Assembly: GCA_900770895.1 (NCBI GenBank)
Contig: CAAGMF010000038.1
Span: 1-26,316 of the forward strand
Length of the DNA: 26,316 bases
Reading direction: 5' to 3'
Source of the DNA: an uncultured Mitsuokella sp.
GTDB taxonomy: Bacteria; Bacillota; Negativicutes; Selenomonadales; Selenomonadaceae
The translations under genes were made by a program, and so were the position numbers. The notes under the pieces are model-generated. The model was not told the origin of the DNA, did no database searches, and worked only from the letters and a program-made list of their open reading frames with translations. Below, one piece after another: positions 1-10,900 of the stretch (position 1 is the first letter of the stretch; every line of letters starts with the position of its first letter).

Positions 1-68
1 AAGGAGCCGGTCTTGAAAACCGGTGATGTCGCAAGGCACCGTGGGTTCGAATCCCACCCCTTCCGCCA
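1..68 (+). tRNA. tRNA-Ser(UGA), 5' part cut off by window edge
   Basis: The sequence starts inside the tRNA. The anticodon stem CCGGT/ACCGG (7-11 with 19-23) encloses the loop CTTGAAA, with anticodon TGA at 14-16. A long class II variable arm follows, then a T arm with GGGTTCGAATCCC and an encoded CCA at 66-68. The long variable arm plus the UGA anticodon identify serine. The acceptor 5' strand and D arm lie upstream of the window. Confidence 0.93.
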
Positions 69-69
69 T

Positions 70-160
70 GGAGTGGTACTCAAGTGGCTCAAGAGGACGG
101 TTTGCTAAATCGTTAGGCTGGGTAACCGGTGCGGAGGTTCGAATCCTCTCCACTCCGCCA
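70..160 (+). tRNA. tRNA-Ser(GCU)
   Basis: This is a complete class II tRNA. The acceptor strand GGAGTGG (70-76) pairs with CCACTCC near the 3' end, followed by G and an encoded CCA at 158-160. The anticodon stem 97-101/109-113 encloses loop TTGCTAA, with anticodon GCT at 104-106. The long variable arm is typical of serine tRNA. It begins one base after the preceding tRNA-Ser, so the two are probably cut from one precursor transcript. Confidence 0.96.
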
Positions 161-170
161 TCACGCAAAC

Positions 171-202
171 AAAAAGCTGTTGCTTTCGCAACAGCTTTTT
201 TT
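171..202. terminator. Bidirectional intrinsic terminator between tRNA-Ser and tpsB
   Basis: A 13-bp perfect stem (171-183 pairs with 188-200) has loop TTTC and a T run after it on the plus strand. The 5' arm begins with A5, so the minus strand also ends in a T run. It can therefore stop tRNA transcription rightward and tpsB transcription leftward; the tpsB stop codon lies only two bases away. Confidence 0.9.
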
Positions 203-204
203 CT

Positions 205-1896
205 TTACCAGTTCTTCCCCATCAGGAACCAGACCCGGTTGTGGGCGCGGGCGTCTTCGCTCAGGTTGGCATCGCTGCCGATGCGGCGGGCGTAGTCGAG
301 GCGGGCGAACCAGTCATCTGGTTTCGTATAGGACAGGCCCAGCCCCCAGCCGGCCAGCGTCATGCCGCTCGAGAACTGACCATGGACCTGATCGTTATAG
401 ACGCGGTCAGGGGTATGCGACTTGCTATAGCGCACATGGCCATAGTCGAAATAGGTGCTGAGCAGCAGCCCTGGTACATCGGTGTAATAGCGGAACTCAG
501 CCGTCCCCATGATGCCGACGTCACCTGAGCCGGTGCCCTGCGGATAGGCGCGTATGCCGTTGGCGCCGCCGAGGTACATTTCCTCGGAGCCGTCGAGATC
601 GTTATCCGCGAGCTGGCCTGAGGCCTTCAGCATGACATCGGTGCGATGGCCGAGGCGCTGCGTTGCGGTGGCATCGAATGCAGCCTTCGTATAGCTGCCC
701 TCGACCGCTGTATAGGGAATGCCGAGACGTCTGCGATAGTCGCTATCGATGACCGCATTGCCCATCGTCACCGTTCCATCGTAGCTCAGAGCGAAGCCAT
801 TGCGCTGCTCGGAGCCGGTCAGGCCGACGTGGATGCTGTTCGAGTGCTTGCGCGTGCTGTAGTGGAACAGATCGATATCATCCGTCATGCGGCGGTAATC
901 GTAGCCATAGATGAATTTCATCTGGCTGCGCGTGAGATGATAGAGCGGCCGGCTGCCGAACAGGCTGTAGGTATATGCCTCGCCGTTCGCATCCATGGCA
1001 CTGAGTTCTCCGCCGACCTGGTAGTCCATACGGCTGAATCCCACGCCGAGCGATGTACCGCCATGACCTATGAGCATCTCGTAGTTCGCATAGTAGTCGT
1101 GCATATGGTCGTTCGACAGGAGCGTACCGACGCTGGCGCGGGCGCCAGTGCCGCCGACATCGTAGAGGTTCTCCTGCAGGCCGTAGCGATAGCGGCCCGT
1201 GTTCTTGCTGCCGTAGTTCTCGACATAGAGCACGGTGTTATCGCCCTTGCCCTCCTCGATGCGCACGGTGAGGTCGCTCGTACCGAATTTCTGTCCCGGC
1301 CGCAGGACACCGACGGCGCGCGTACCGCTGACGTCAGAGATCGAGTAGAGCGTCGTCTCGAGCTGGCCGGTGCGGATGATGTCATCCGCCTTCAGCCCGT
1401 TCAGGAAGCCCTGCGCTACGCGCTCCTTGAGCTTGCTGTGATTCTCTATCTTCACAGCGCCATAGCGGCCCGGGATGATGCGCAGCGTGACCATGCCATC
1501 ACTGCTCTCCTGCGCCGGCACGTACGCCGCAGCAGCCGGATAGCCATGCTGGCGGCAGTAGCGCGTGAGCTGGTTGATCGTCTCATTGAGATCGCGCATC
1601 GTGCGCCCCTCGCCCATGCCGTCCTGCAGGATCTTCGTGAGGTCGCCATGATCGAGCTCGAGCTCCGGCGCCTCGAGACGGAAATTGGTTATCGTGAAAT
1701 GCACTTCCGGGGCGCCCGCAGGCTTTGCGGGCGTCTCATCGTGCACCTCGGCCTTTCCGCCCTGAGGGATCTGGGATGCGACATCCTGCCCCGGCCGGTT
1801 CAGCGAAGGGGCAGCCTGCACGAGGCCGCTCGTGCCGAGCGCCAGCGCCAGGCTGAGTCCCAGCGCAGCCGCCTTGTTCATGCCTGTCCTACTCAT
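205..1896 (-). CDS. TpsB outer-membrane transporter of a two-partner secretion system (ShlB/FhaC/HecB family)
   Basis: A 563-residue protein that would sit in the outer membrane and export the adhesin encoded just upstream. A signal peptide (about residues 1-29, ending VQAA) is followed by a proline-rich linker. Two POTRA-like domains come next: about 66-142, including FTITNFRLEAPEL, and about 143-215. The rest, from about residue 220, is a 16-strand-type beta barrel ending in a terminal aromatic Trp. The segment GIRAYPQGTGSGD near residue 447 matches the conserved VRGY motif of loop 6, with Ala in place of Gly. The ATG at 1896 has AAAGGTGG eight bases upstream; an internal Met (residue 6) is a less well supported start. 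The gap to tpsA is 23 bp, so the two are probably one operon with tpsA first. The family is clear; the pairing with this particular TpsA is inferred from adjacency. Confidence 0.93.
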   Translation of the reverse strand: MSRTGMNKAAALGLSLALALGTSGLVQAAPSLNRPGQDVASQIPQGGKAEVHDETPAKPAGAPEVHFTITNFRLEAPELELDHGDLTKILQDGMGEGRTMRDLNETINQLTRYCRQHGYPAAAAYVPAQESSDGMVTLRIIPGRYGAVKIENHSKLKERVAQGFLNGLKADDIIRTGQLETTLYSISDVSGTRAVGVLRPGQKFGTSDLTVRIEEGKGDNTVLYVENYGSKNTGRYRYGLQENLYDVGGTGARASVGTLLSNDHMHDYYANYEMLIGHGGTSLGVGFSRMDYQVGGELSAMDANGEAYTYSLFGSRPLYHLTRSQMKFIYGYDYRRMTDDIDLFHYSTRKHSNSIHVGLTGSEQRNGFALSYDGTVTMGNAVIDSDYRRRLGIPYTAVEGSYTKAAFDATATQRLGHRTDVMLKASGQLADNDLDGSEEMYLGGANGIRAYPQGTGSGDVGIMGTAEFRYYTDVPGLLLSTYFDYGHVRYSKSHTPDRVYNDQVHGQFSSGMTLAGWGLGLSYTKPDDWFARLDYARRIGSDANLSEDARAHNRVWFLMGKNW

Positions 1897-1919
1897 TTAT
1901 CAAACCACCTTTATCTGTA

Positions 1920-4900
1920 TCAAGCCGAGACGTTGACCCCGGAGCCCTCGGTCTCGAGGCTGGCGCTGCCAGTCGTGCCGGCAGTGCTGCTGGTCGTCTC
2001 AGAGCTCAGTTTGCGTTCTTCGCGCTGGCTGGTGTCCTCGGTGCTATTGCCGGTCAGGTTCGTCGTCGTGCCAGCAGACTCTATTGCCGCCGTGCCACCC
2101 GACGCCGCCGTCGCAGCAGGCTCCGCTGCCAGTGCATGGCCCTCGATCGTGAGGCCGCCCGAGCCTGTCGAGCCGGGCAGTTCGCTGACTATGGCCGCCG
2201 AGGCATCGAGCGCATCGCCGCCAGCGAGATTCACGACCTCGCTGCCCACGATGGACATATTGCCGTTATAGCCGGCTCCGCCATCGAGGTTGGCCATGAC
2301 CGTCGTGCTGCCGCCGGATGTGGTATACGCGATTGCAGCCTCTGCAGCCCGGTTGCCATTGTTGCCGAAATCATGCGAGCTCTGCTCGTAGATCGTGTTA
2401 TCCGGCCGTACCTGTCCCTTCGGATTCACCGTCTCGTGGTACTCGCGTCCGGGTTCGAACATCCGCACGTTGAAGGCTGTGCTATTCGCATCTGCCTGTG
2501 CAAACGTATAGTTGTTGCCGTAGTTGCCCGAAGTCTGACCATTATAGTAGCCATAGATCGGATAGCGTCCCCAGATCTGCGTATCCGTCGTGCTCGGCGT
2601 AGCATAGGTGAATGCGGCCTGATTGGCGCTCGTATCCTCACCATTGATCCAGCCCGTGACATAGCCGGTGAAGTCAGGCGAAGCCTGGCCGGTCAGTATC
2701 GAAGCCGGTGTTGCTACGACGGTAAGGCCGCGGCGATGGATGAGCCCTGTGCCCGTCGTCGTCGTGCTCTGCGCACCTGTCGAGTCGAGCTGATAGTTCG
2801 TATTGTCTATGCCGACCGTGTAGGTGACTGTGCGGGCCGTCTCGGAGACGTCCTCACTATCAGATGCATCGGTCGAGCTGAATACGCCATTCACCGTACG
2901 GCTCAGATCGGCGACGTTCTGACCACTGGCCAGATTGCCGATGGTGACAGAACTCTCTGGCGATATCACATTCGTCGTTCCATCGTAGGTCTTTTCAGTC
3001 TGCGATGTCGTGAGTGTCAGCGTGCGCGGCGTGATGACACCTGTATTCGAGACGAATTTCTTCGTCAGCGTACCATCGCTCTGAACTGCGGCATCCGTGT
3101 CGATGGTATCCGACGACGAGGCGCGCACGAGCTCGTAGTTCTGGTTGTCCCAGACGATCTGGTAGTCGACACCGATCTTGCCCTTGCTGCCGATGGCCTT
3201 GCCATTCTCATACTCATTGGCATCGCTCGACTCATATACCGGCGTGCCCGTGAGCGTCACATTGACGGTATCACCCGTGATGACGTTGCTGCGATCGATA
3301 TTGAGGTTCGCAGCCGTCGCATAGCTGCCCGTGACGGCCGTTGTGCCATCGTAGACCTTCGTCGGGGCATTCAGGGCCGCGACTGTGATCATGCACGGAT
3401 AAATAGTGCCCGTGCCCGTCAGCGTCTTGTCGTCGCCGAGGCCGGTGACTTCGTAGTTCGACGCATCAGCGCCGCCAAAGTTTATATTGCTGTAGGTGAC
3501 CTGCTGCGTTGTGACCGCGCCGCTCGAGGTGCGGGCGACATTCGGCGAAGCGTAGGCCGCCGATATAGAGTCAGCCAGTATCGAGAGATCGTCACCAGCC
3601 ACTACGCCGGTATGACCGCCCGCAGACTGCTCCATGTAGACATTGTTCCTGTAGTCGACCGTCGTCTGCGTCCCATCGGACTGCGTCAGCTTGCCATAGG
3701 CGTTAGCGTTGCCGTCGTAGGTCTTGTCGAGGCCAGTCGTCTGCTTCAGTCCGACCGTGACCTGGCGGCGACGGATGTCGCCGGTGGCGCCGGTGTAGTC
3801 CTGCGTCGCCGTCGTCGCGTTGCCAGTGGTATCGAGCGTATAGTTCCCGGTACCACTGCCGGAGAGCGTCAGCGTGTAGGTCAGGCCTTTGCCATTCTGC
3901 AGCGCATCGGCCGAGCCGATATCCGCATTCCGGTCGTCATAGGCCACAGTAGTCGCACTGTTCACAGTGCCCTTCGCAGCATCAGCCGCCAGCACATCGG
4001 CATCCGACCAGCCGGTCGCATCTTTCTCAGTTGAAATGACGAGCCGGTCGCGATAGTCGACGCTCGCCGTCGTACCATCCGCATGCGTCTGCCCATCGGC
4101 CCACTTGTTGCCATCGTATATCTTCACGAGATCCGTGGCATCCTTGAGCGAGGCATTGATGATGCGCGGCGTGATGCCAGCTGCGTTCGCATGCGCTACT
4201 ACCGACGTATCGGAGCTGTAGCTGTCCGCATTTGTGACCGTCGTGAGTGCTTTTGCCGTAGCCGCCGTCATCTCGTAGTTGTTGTCCACGATGACGTTGC
4301 CCTGGCCATCGCCGCTCGTGATGGTCTTGTAGTCCGGCGAGAGCTCGACCGTATATCTGAGGCCGAGATCCTTCCCCACGCCCGAGTGTTCCTGATCGTA
4401 GTTGTCACTATCGGTGTAGACAGCGTCAGCGATGGAGTAGGTCAGTGCCGTGCTCGGACCATTGCCGAAATCGGCATGCAGGCCCTTCAGATAGGCGGAC
4501 GGATCATAGACCTTGCTCGTCGTGTTGTACTCGCGCGAGACCGGACCCGCCCAGTCGGCATGCACCTTGTCCGCCGTGATGACGAGCGGCAGGATACGGC
4601 CCTTCTGCATAGCTTCGCCAAAGTATTTCGTATCGGCGATCGTGTAGTTCGACGCGATGGCCTTCGTCGCGTCGTCGCCATTCTCCTGCATGTAGGCAAG
4701 GGCCTTGCCGATGCCGGTATAGTAGACGGCCCGGTCCGTCACGGCGTTGTTCGCGTCGCGGTTGACATTCGCCGTCGCCGTCGTATCCTGGCTGTCGCCA
4801 CCGATGACGTAGCTACCCGTTATGAGCTTTTTCGCCTCGTCCGAAAGAACGAAGTTCTCATCACCAGCCTGCAGGCCAGAGAGCGTAGGCGTTATGGTAT

Positions 4901-7900
4901 CGATGTGGCTGCTGCCATTATAGTTTTTCAACTGGCGGGCGAAGTCTATTGAGAGCGTCGCCTTATCGATGATGCCATCGCTGCTCGTCAGGCTGCTGAT
5001 GGTCGGGGCACCGGTCGTGCCCTGAGCCGACGAATCGTAGAGCGCGTAGTTGCTGGTCTTGTCGCCCAGCAGCTGCAGCTGGTACGTCAGCGTCTTGCCC
5101 GTGCCGGCGTTGCCATTGTCGTAGGTGACCTGCGTCGAGGCCGTATTCAGCGTCACGCCGTCAGTGCCGATGAGGCCATCATTGGCGCCAGACGACAGAA
5201 TGACATTGTCCATGGCTTTCGCCTGGGCCACGCCTGTATTCTTTGCACCATTGTAGACGCGCTCAATGGTGACATTATCGCCGAGCGAGACATAGATCGG
5301 GCGCACCGTGATTGAAGCCTGGTTCGCATGGCCACTGCCATCTGCATTCGCATTCGTGAGCGTCGTGAGCTTCGCGGCCTCGGACGTGCTCAGCTCATAG
5401 TTGTTATCGACGACATAATTGCCTGCCGCGGTGTTGCCGACCTGATCGTAGTTGAACGTCAGACCGTATTTCAGACCGAGATCACTGCCGACATCGCTCT
5501 GCGACTTGCTATAGTCGGAGCTCGACGTGAATTCCGCCGAATTTATCGTGTAGTTGTTGAGATTTACATTCTGATCCGTGCCATCTACAGCTACCGTGGC
5601 CGTGAGACCGTTCAGGTAGTTCTCGGGATTGTCGACCTTCGGCGTGCCATTGTAGACGCGCGAAATGTCGTTCCAGGAGGCCTTCACATCGTTGGCCGCT
5701 ATGGTCAACGGCGTGATGCGGCCCTTTGCATCGGACTCGGAGTAGTACTTCGTCGCATCGATGGTGTAGTTCTGGGCGATCGTCTGCGTCGCCGCATCGA
5801 CACTGCTGTCAGTCTGCATATAGCTCAGCGCATCATCGATGCCCGTGTAGCTCACAGCGCGGTCGATGACATTGTGCTGGCTGTCGCGGTTGACGTCGGA
5901 CGTCACTGTCGTGTCCTGGCTCGTGCCGCCGACGACATAATTCCCGCTGATGAGCTTTCTGGCATCCGTCGACAGCTGGAAACTGTCGCCGCCCACGAGG
6001 CCCGACAGGGTCGGGGAAATCGTGCGCACATCAGACGTGCCATCATAGGCCTTCACCTGACGGGCGAAATCGATCGAGAGCTTCGCCTTGTCGATGATGC
6101 CATCGCTGCTCGTCAGGCTGCTGATGGTCGAGGCACCAGTTGTGCCCTTGCTGGACAAGTCGTAGATGGCATAGTTGCCAGACTTGCCTCCCAGCAGCTG
6201 CAGCTGGTACGTCAGCGTCTTGCCGGTACCGGCGTTGCCATTGTCGTAGGTGACCTGCGTCGAGGCGGTATTCAGCGACACGCCATCGTTACCGAGGAGT
6301 CCCTCATCCGTGCCGGTATTGATGATGACATTGTTCATGGCATCGGACTGTTTCACGCTCGTATCACTCGTGCCGTCATAGGTACGCTCGATATTCACAT
6401 AGCTCGCGTCGGTCGTCGGCCGCAGTGAGACATAGACCGGGCGCACCGTGATATCGCCAGTCGATGTATAGGTATGGCCATTGAAGCTGGCCGCATCGGC
6501 CGCCGACAGCGTGAAATCGCCCAGCACCGTAGAACTCAGCCCCGCCATCGTGAATGTCACGCCGTGACCGTTCGTGACATCGGTCTGACCGTTATCGTAG
6601 GTAGCTGCCGAGAGATCGAATGCGATTGGGATCTTCGATCCCGTCTTGTCGGTGTATATATCCAGATATTTCGCAACATCAGCCATCGCTGCGCTGCCCT
6701 GATATTTTACGGCGTCAGTGCCGTCATAAATCTTCGTCGTCTTCAGTGGATCGACCTTTATATCGCTCAGCGACAGGTCGCGGCGAGTGATCTTGCCGAG
6801 CTGGGCTGCCTCCGTGTAGGTAGCTGTATCGCTGGCGAGCGCATAGTTGCCTGCCAACGCATTGCCGCCCGTCACCGTGCCCTTGGCCAGCGCATCCTGC
6901 AGGTTCGTATACTGCACGGCTTTATAGCCGACTGCCTGAGTATTCGGATCATAGTTCACGTGCTCATTGACCGTGAATGTACCGGTTGCCGAGGTCGTGC
7001 CAGCTGCATCCGTATAGGCTGTATCCGTGCCCGTACCGGTAGTCCAGGTACCGTAGTTGCCGATGATTGTAGCGTCAGACAGCTTGATCGTCTCGCCGTT
7101 CACTCCGGTCAGCGTATTCGAGGCCAGCGCCGTCGTCTCCCGATTGCCCTGGTTGTCGATCGTGGTATTCGCCGTGTGCTCGATATCCGCGCTGGCGTCA
7201 TAGATCTTCTGCGCATAGGCAAATGTCGGCGTCTTCAGCACGTAGGGCGATATGATGCCTGTAGTCGTCAGCGTTACACTGGCTGCTCCAGCATTTGTCT
7301 GACCAGCCGTCACAGCGTTCTGCAGCGTAGTAGCACTATCAAAAAGGGTATAGTTGCCCGTGCCATTATTCGTGAGCTGAGCCGTGTAGGAGATATTCTG
7401 GGCCGTGACATTGCCGGAGGCATCGTATGCCACATTCGGGCTGGCATAGTGACCGTTCACATTCGCCGCATCGAGCTGCACGGTGCCTTGTTCAGAGGGC
7501 ATGATGCCGGTCAGATTCACGCGCGAGCTGCCCGTGATGACCTGCTTCGTCGTCGGGTCGACGAGGCTGTTCGTGCCATCATAGACCTTGTCCAGCGAGC
7601 CGTTCTGCAGCGAGGCCAGCACATATTTCGGCGTGATGCCGAAGCTCTTACTATTGCTGCTATCAGCCGTGATGCCCGCGAACGTCACCGTATTGCCGCT
7701 TATGCCCTGATAGCCCGCCACCTGGCTCCAGTCGTAGTTGGCCGCATTGCTCCAAGTCAGTGAATAATCAAACGTTGCCTGCGAGGCCGTTATATCACTG
7801 GTATTGTACTGCGGTGTACCGTTCACGCTCAGCGTGCCGAGGAAATTCTTATTTGCATTACTGCCTGCCAGATCAAAAGTCCCCGTCGCTGCTGTCAGCG

Positions 7901-10900
7901 TAACGCTATCGATGAAGGAAGCCGCGTTTGTGGCACTCCCTGACTGGTATTTCCAGGTATCGGGATCACTCGTCGTGACCTGATGATTATAGGTCACATC
8001 GGCCGTTCCATCATAGACTTTTGTCACGTTGCCGAAGGCCGTTGTCAGGGCGTTGCTCGCCAGCTTTGCCGTATTGATTACATTGTTGTAGGTCGTCAGC
8101 GTCGTATAGTTCGTAGTGCCGATCGTCGTAGTACCGAGACCGGTCGTATTGGCGAGATAGTAGTTATCCTTATCGCTGCCGGTCAGCTCCAGTACGTAGG
8201 TAGCCGCCTTGCCTGTGCCAGCGTTCGCATTCGCATAGGCTGCGTATTGCGTCAGCAGGTTTCCATCGACCGACACGTCATCCGCACTATTCGTCTGATA
8301 GTCCGTCTGGATACCGGTATAGCTCGGCGTGATGGTGCTGGTGACACTCGTATTGCCATCGTAGGTCTTCGTCGCAGCATTGAGATTCACCGTCAGCGGA
8401 GCCTGCTTGATATTGCCCTGCGCCGTGAGGGTGCTGATGGCATTGCCCTGATTATCGACGAGCGTATAGTTGCCCGCACTCGTACTGCCAGCTGTGAAGC
8501 CGACCGTATAATCTATGGGCTTATCATCCAGCGTGTGCCCGCTCAGAGCCGTGCCGTTGCCATCGAGGTTGGCGGTTTTCGAGCGGAACTGCGAGCTGAC
8601 GGAGAGGTTCGGCAGGTCGCTGGCATACACAGCCGTAGCATTATCCGTCTGGCCATTTCCAATGTAGTGAGCGAGCGATATCCCGCTATTTGCTGCAGGT
8701 GCCCCATTACTCGTATAGGCCGTGAGCGTACCATCATACGTCTTCGTATAGGGCGTGCTCGAGGTACTGACCTGCACGAGGCGCGGTGTGATGATGCCGA
8801 CCGTCTGATTCGAGCCATTGACGACCGTAGCATCTACGAGGCCGTTGCTCTGCATACCACTGGCAAAGGAGTAGTTGCTGTTGCCCGTGCCCATGTTCAC
8901 ATAGTAGTGCACGGCCTGCGGCGTGCTGTTGTTGCTGTCCGCCGTAGCGTACTCCGGCGTCTGAGTGCTGGATATGGTATAGGTATTCGCCGCCGTCGTG
9001 CCCGTGCCAGCCTGACCGAAGGTCAGCGTATTGCCACTCGCATCGGTGGCCGTGAGGTCGCCGACATAGCTTGCATAGCCACTGTCGACGGCCGCAGTGG
9101 TGTCATACTCCTTCGTAATTGACGTGCGGCCGCCCGTCGTATCGAGCGCAAGAGTCACGCCATTGATCAGCATCGGGCTGATACTGCCCGTGCCCGTGTA
9201 GGGAGTCGCAGCCAGCTCATAGTTCCCTGCAGAGGTGCCGCCCAGCTTCAGTCCACCATAGGTGATGGTATTCGCCGTCGCCACGTCGGGGCTGTTATAG
9301 CTGGACTTCGTCTTATCATACGTCACCGTCACCGTATCGCCTGTCACAAGATTCGATACGGTCGCCGCCGGATCATTGCCCGAGCTGTTCACTGTTTTGC
9401 CGAAGTCACTAGTACCATCGTAGGTGCGACTGCCTGCTTCGAAGGCGATCGTCGCAGTCAGAGGCGTGATGGTGCCGGTGTTCTTGAGCGTCTGGCCGTT
9501 GACCGTCGACTGGCTGATCGTCAGGCTGTTGCCATTGGCCGAGACCGTATTGCTGCCGTCCGAGAGCTCGTAGTTCTGCAGCGTCGTCGCAGTGCCATTC
9601 AGCGCGACGGTATAGGTTATATCATGGTTATTCTTCAGCACATTGTTGCTGGCATCGCGCTTGACGTCCTTAGTATCATAGGTGGCCGAGATGTTCCAGG
9701 ATACGCCATCTGATATGTTATTGGCCTTGGCTGTGGCATCATCTGCCAGCAGCTTGCCGGAGCTCGAGTCATAGTCGATGTAGCCACCGCCGACAGTCGT
9801 ATAGTTGCTACCGGCCGTCACTGTATTATATCCATCGTAGGGCTTGTCGATATTCTGCGCGCCGAGCAGGTCGAGCGTCAGCACGCGCGGCGTGATCTTG
9901 CCCGAACCGAATACAGAGTAGGTGCTCGTATTCGTGAGCGTGCTGCTCGAGGCAGACGTTCCTATCTTGTAGTTGCTCAGCGGATGATTCGTCGCATCAG
10001 TCGTTGTGGCGCCGATCTGATAGGCCACCTCGTCCGCTTCAGCCACATTCGCGGTCGCGGTATTACCGTTCTTCGAGTTAGCGAAATAGGACTTCGCGGT
10101 CGAAGCCATAGCAAATGTTATGAAACCACTATCGGCTGACGCCAGCCCCTCACCAGCCTTCGCACCGGTCGTCGTGAACGTGGCCGTGCTCGGCACCGAG
10201 TAGTCCGACGTACCATCGTAGACCTTCGTGGCCGTAGTGTTGCCGGTGACCGCGAACGTGCTCGTATCTATGAGACGGCGATTGATGTAGCCGGTAGCCG
10301 AGATCGAGCTGTTGACTCCCGTCACCGCGCCGGTATTCGCAGTGCTGGGATTGGTGTAATCCTTCAGACCGGCCGTGTACACCGTATTGCCTGCGGCATC
10401 GATAAGCTTGTAGTTGCCGGCATCCGTGCCAGTCAGGGCTACATTCGTGAACTTCACATAGTAGGGCGTACTATTCCCCTCGTTGGCATTATGCTGGACT
10501 GTGCCGGAGCTGTCCACGTAATTGCCGGACGAACTCATGCTCGAGGTGTCCAGCGTCACTGTATCATTCTTCGTAACGGTGTTGCCGCTGCTATCCTTAT
10601 AGGAATTTGTCAGGTCACTAGAGTTCAGCGTGAATATGCTCGCACCGGTAGTACCTGTAGGCAGCGTAGCTGCTGACGTGCCCTCGTAGGTTTTGTCGAT
10701 ACTGCCGGAGCTCGTATAGCGCAGGGCCTTCTGCGTGATATCACCGAGACCGCCGATATCTGTACCAGTGGCATCGGATGTACCAAACATATTGGAGCTC
10801 GTATTCGACAGGATGTAGTTGCTATAGCCAGTAGCATTCGTCAGGTTAGGGCCGCCCCAGAGGTGTATGGTCTTGTTGAGCCCGGCACTAGCATCCTGTG

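Noticed and set aside
23..528. Small plus-strand frames across the tRNAs and the 3' end of tpsB
   Set aside because: They overlap two tRNA genes, a terminator and the antisense of tpsB, with no ribosome sites or recognisable protein features.
646..9122. Long plus-strand open frames (up to about 630 codons) opposite tpsA and tpsB
   Set aside because: They lie antisense to clearly recognisable TPS, POTRA and YDG coding sequence. Their translations are Arg/Ile/Ala-rich with no recognisable domains, and they lack ribosome sites. They are a by-product of GC-rich, biased codon use on the other strand.
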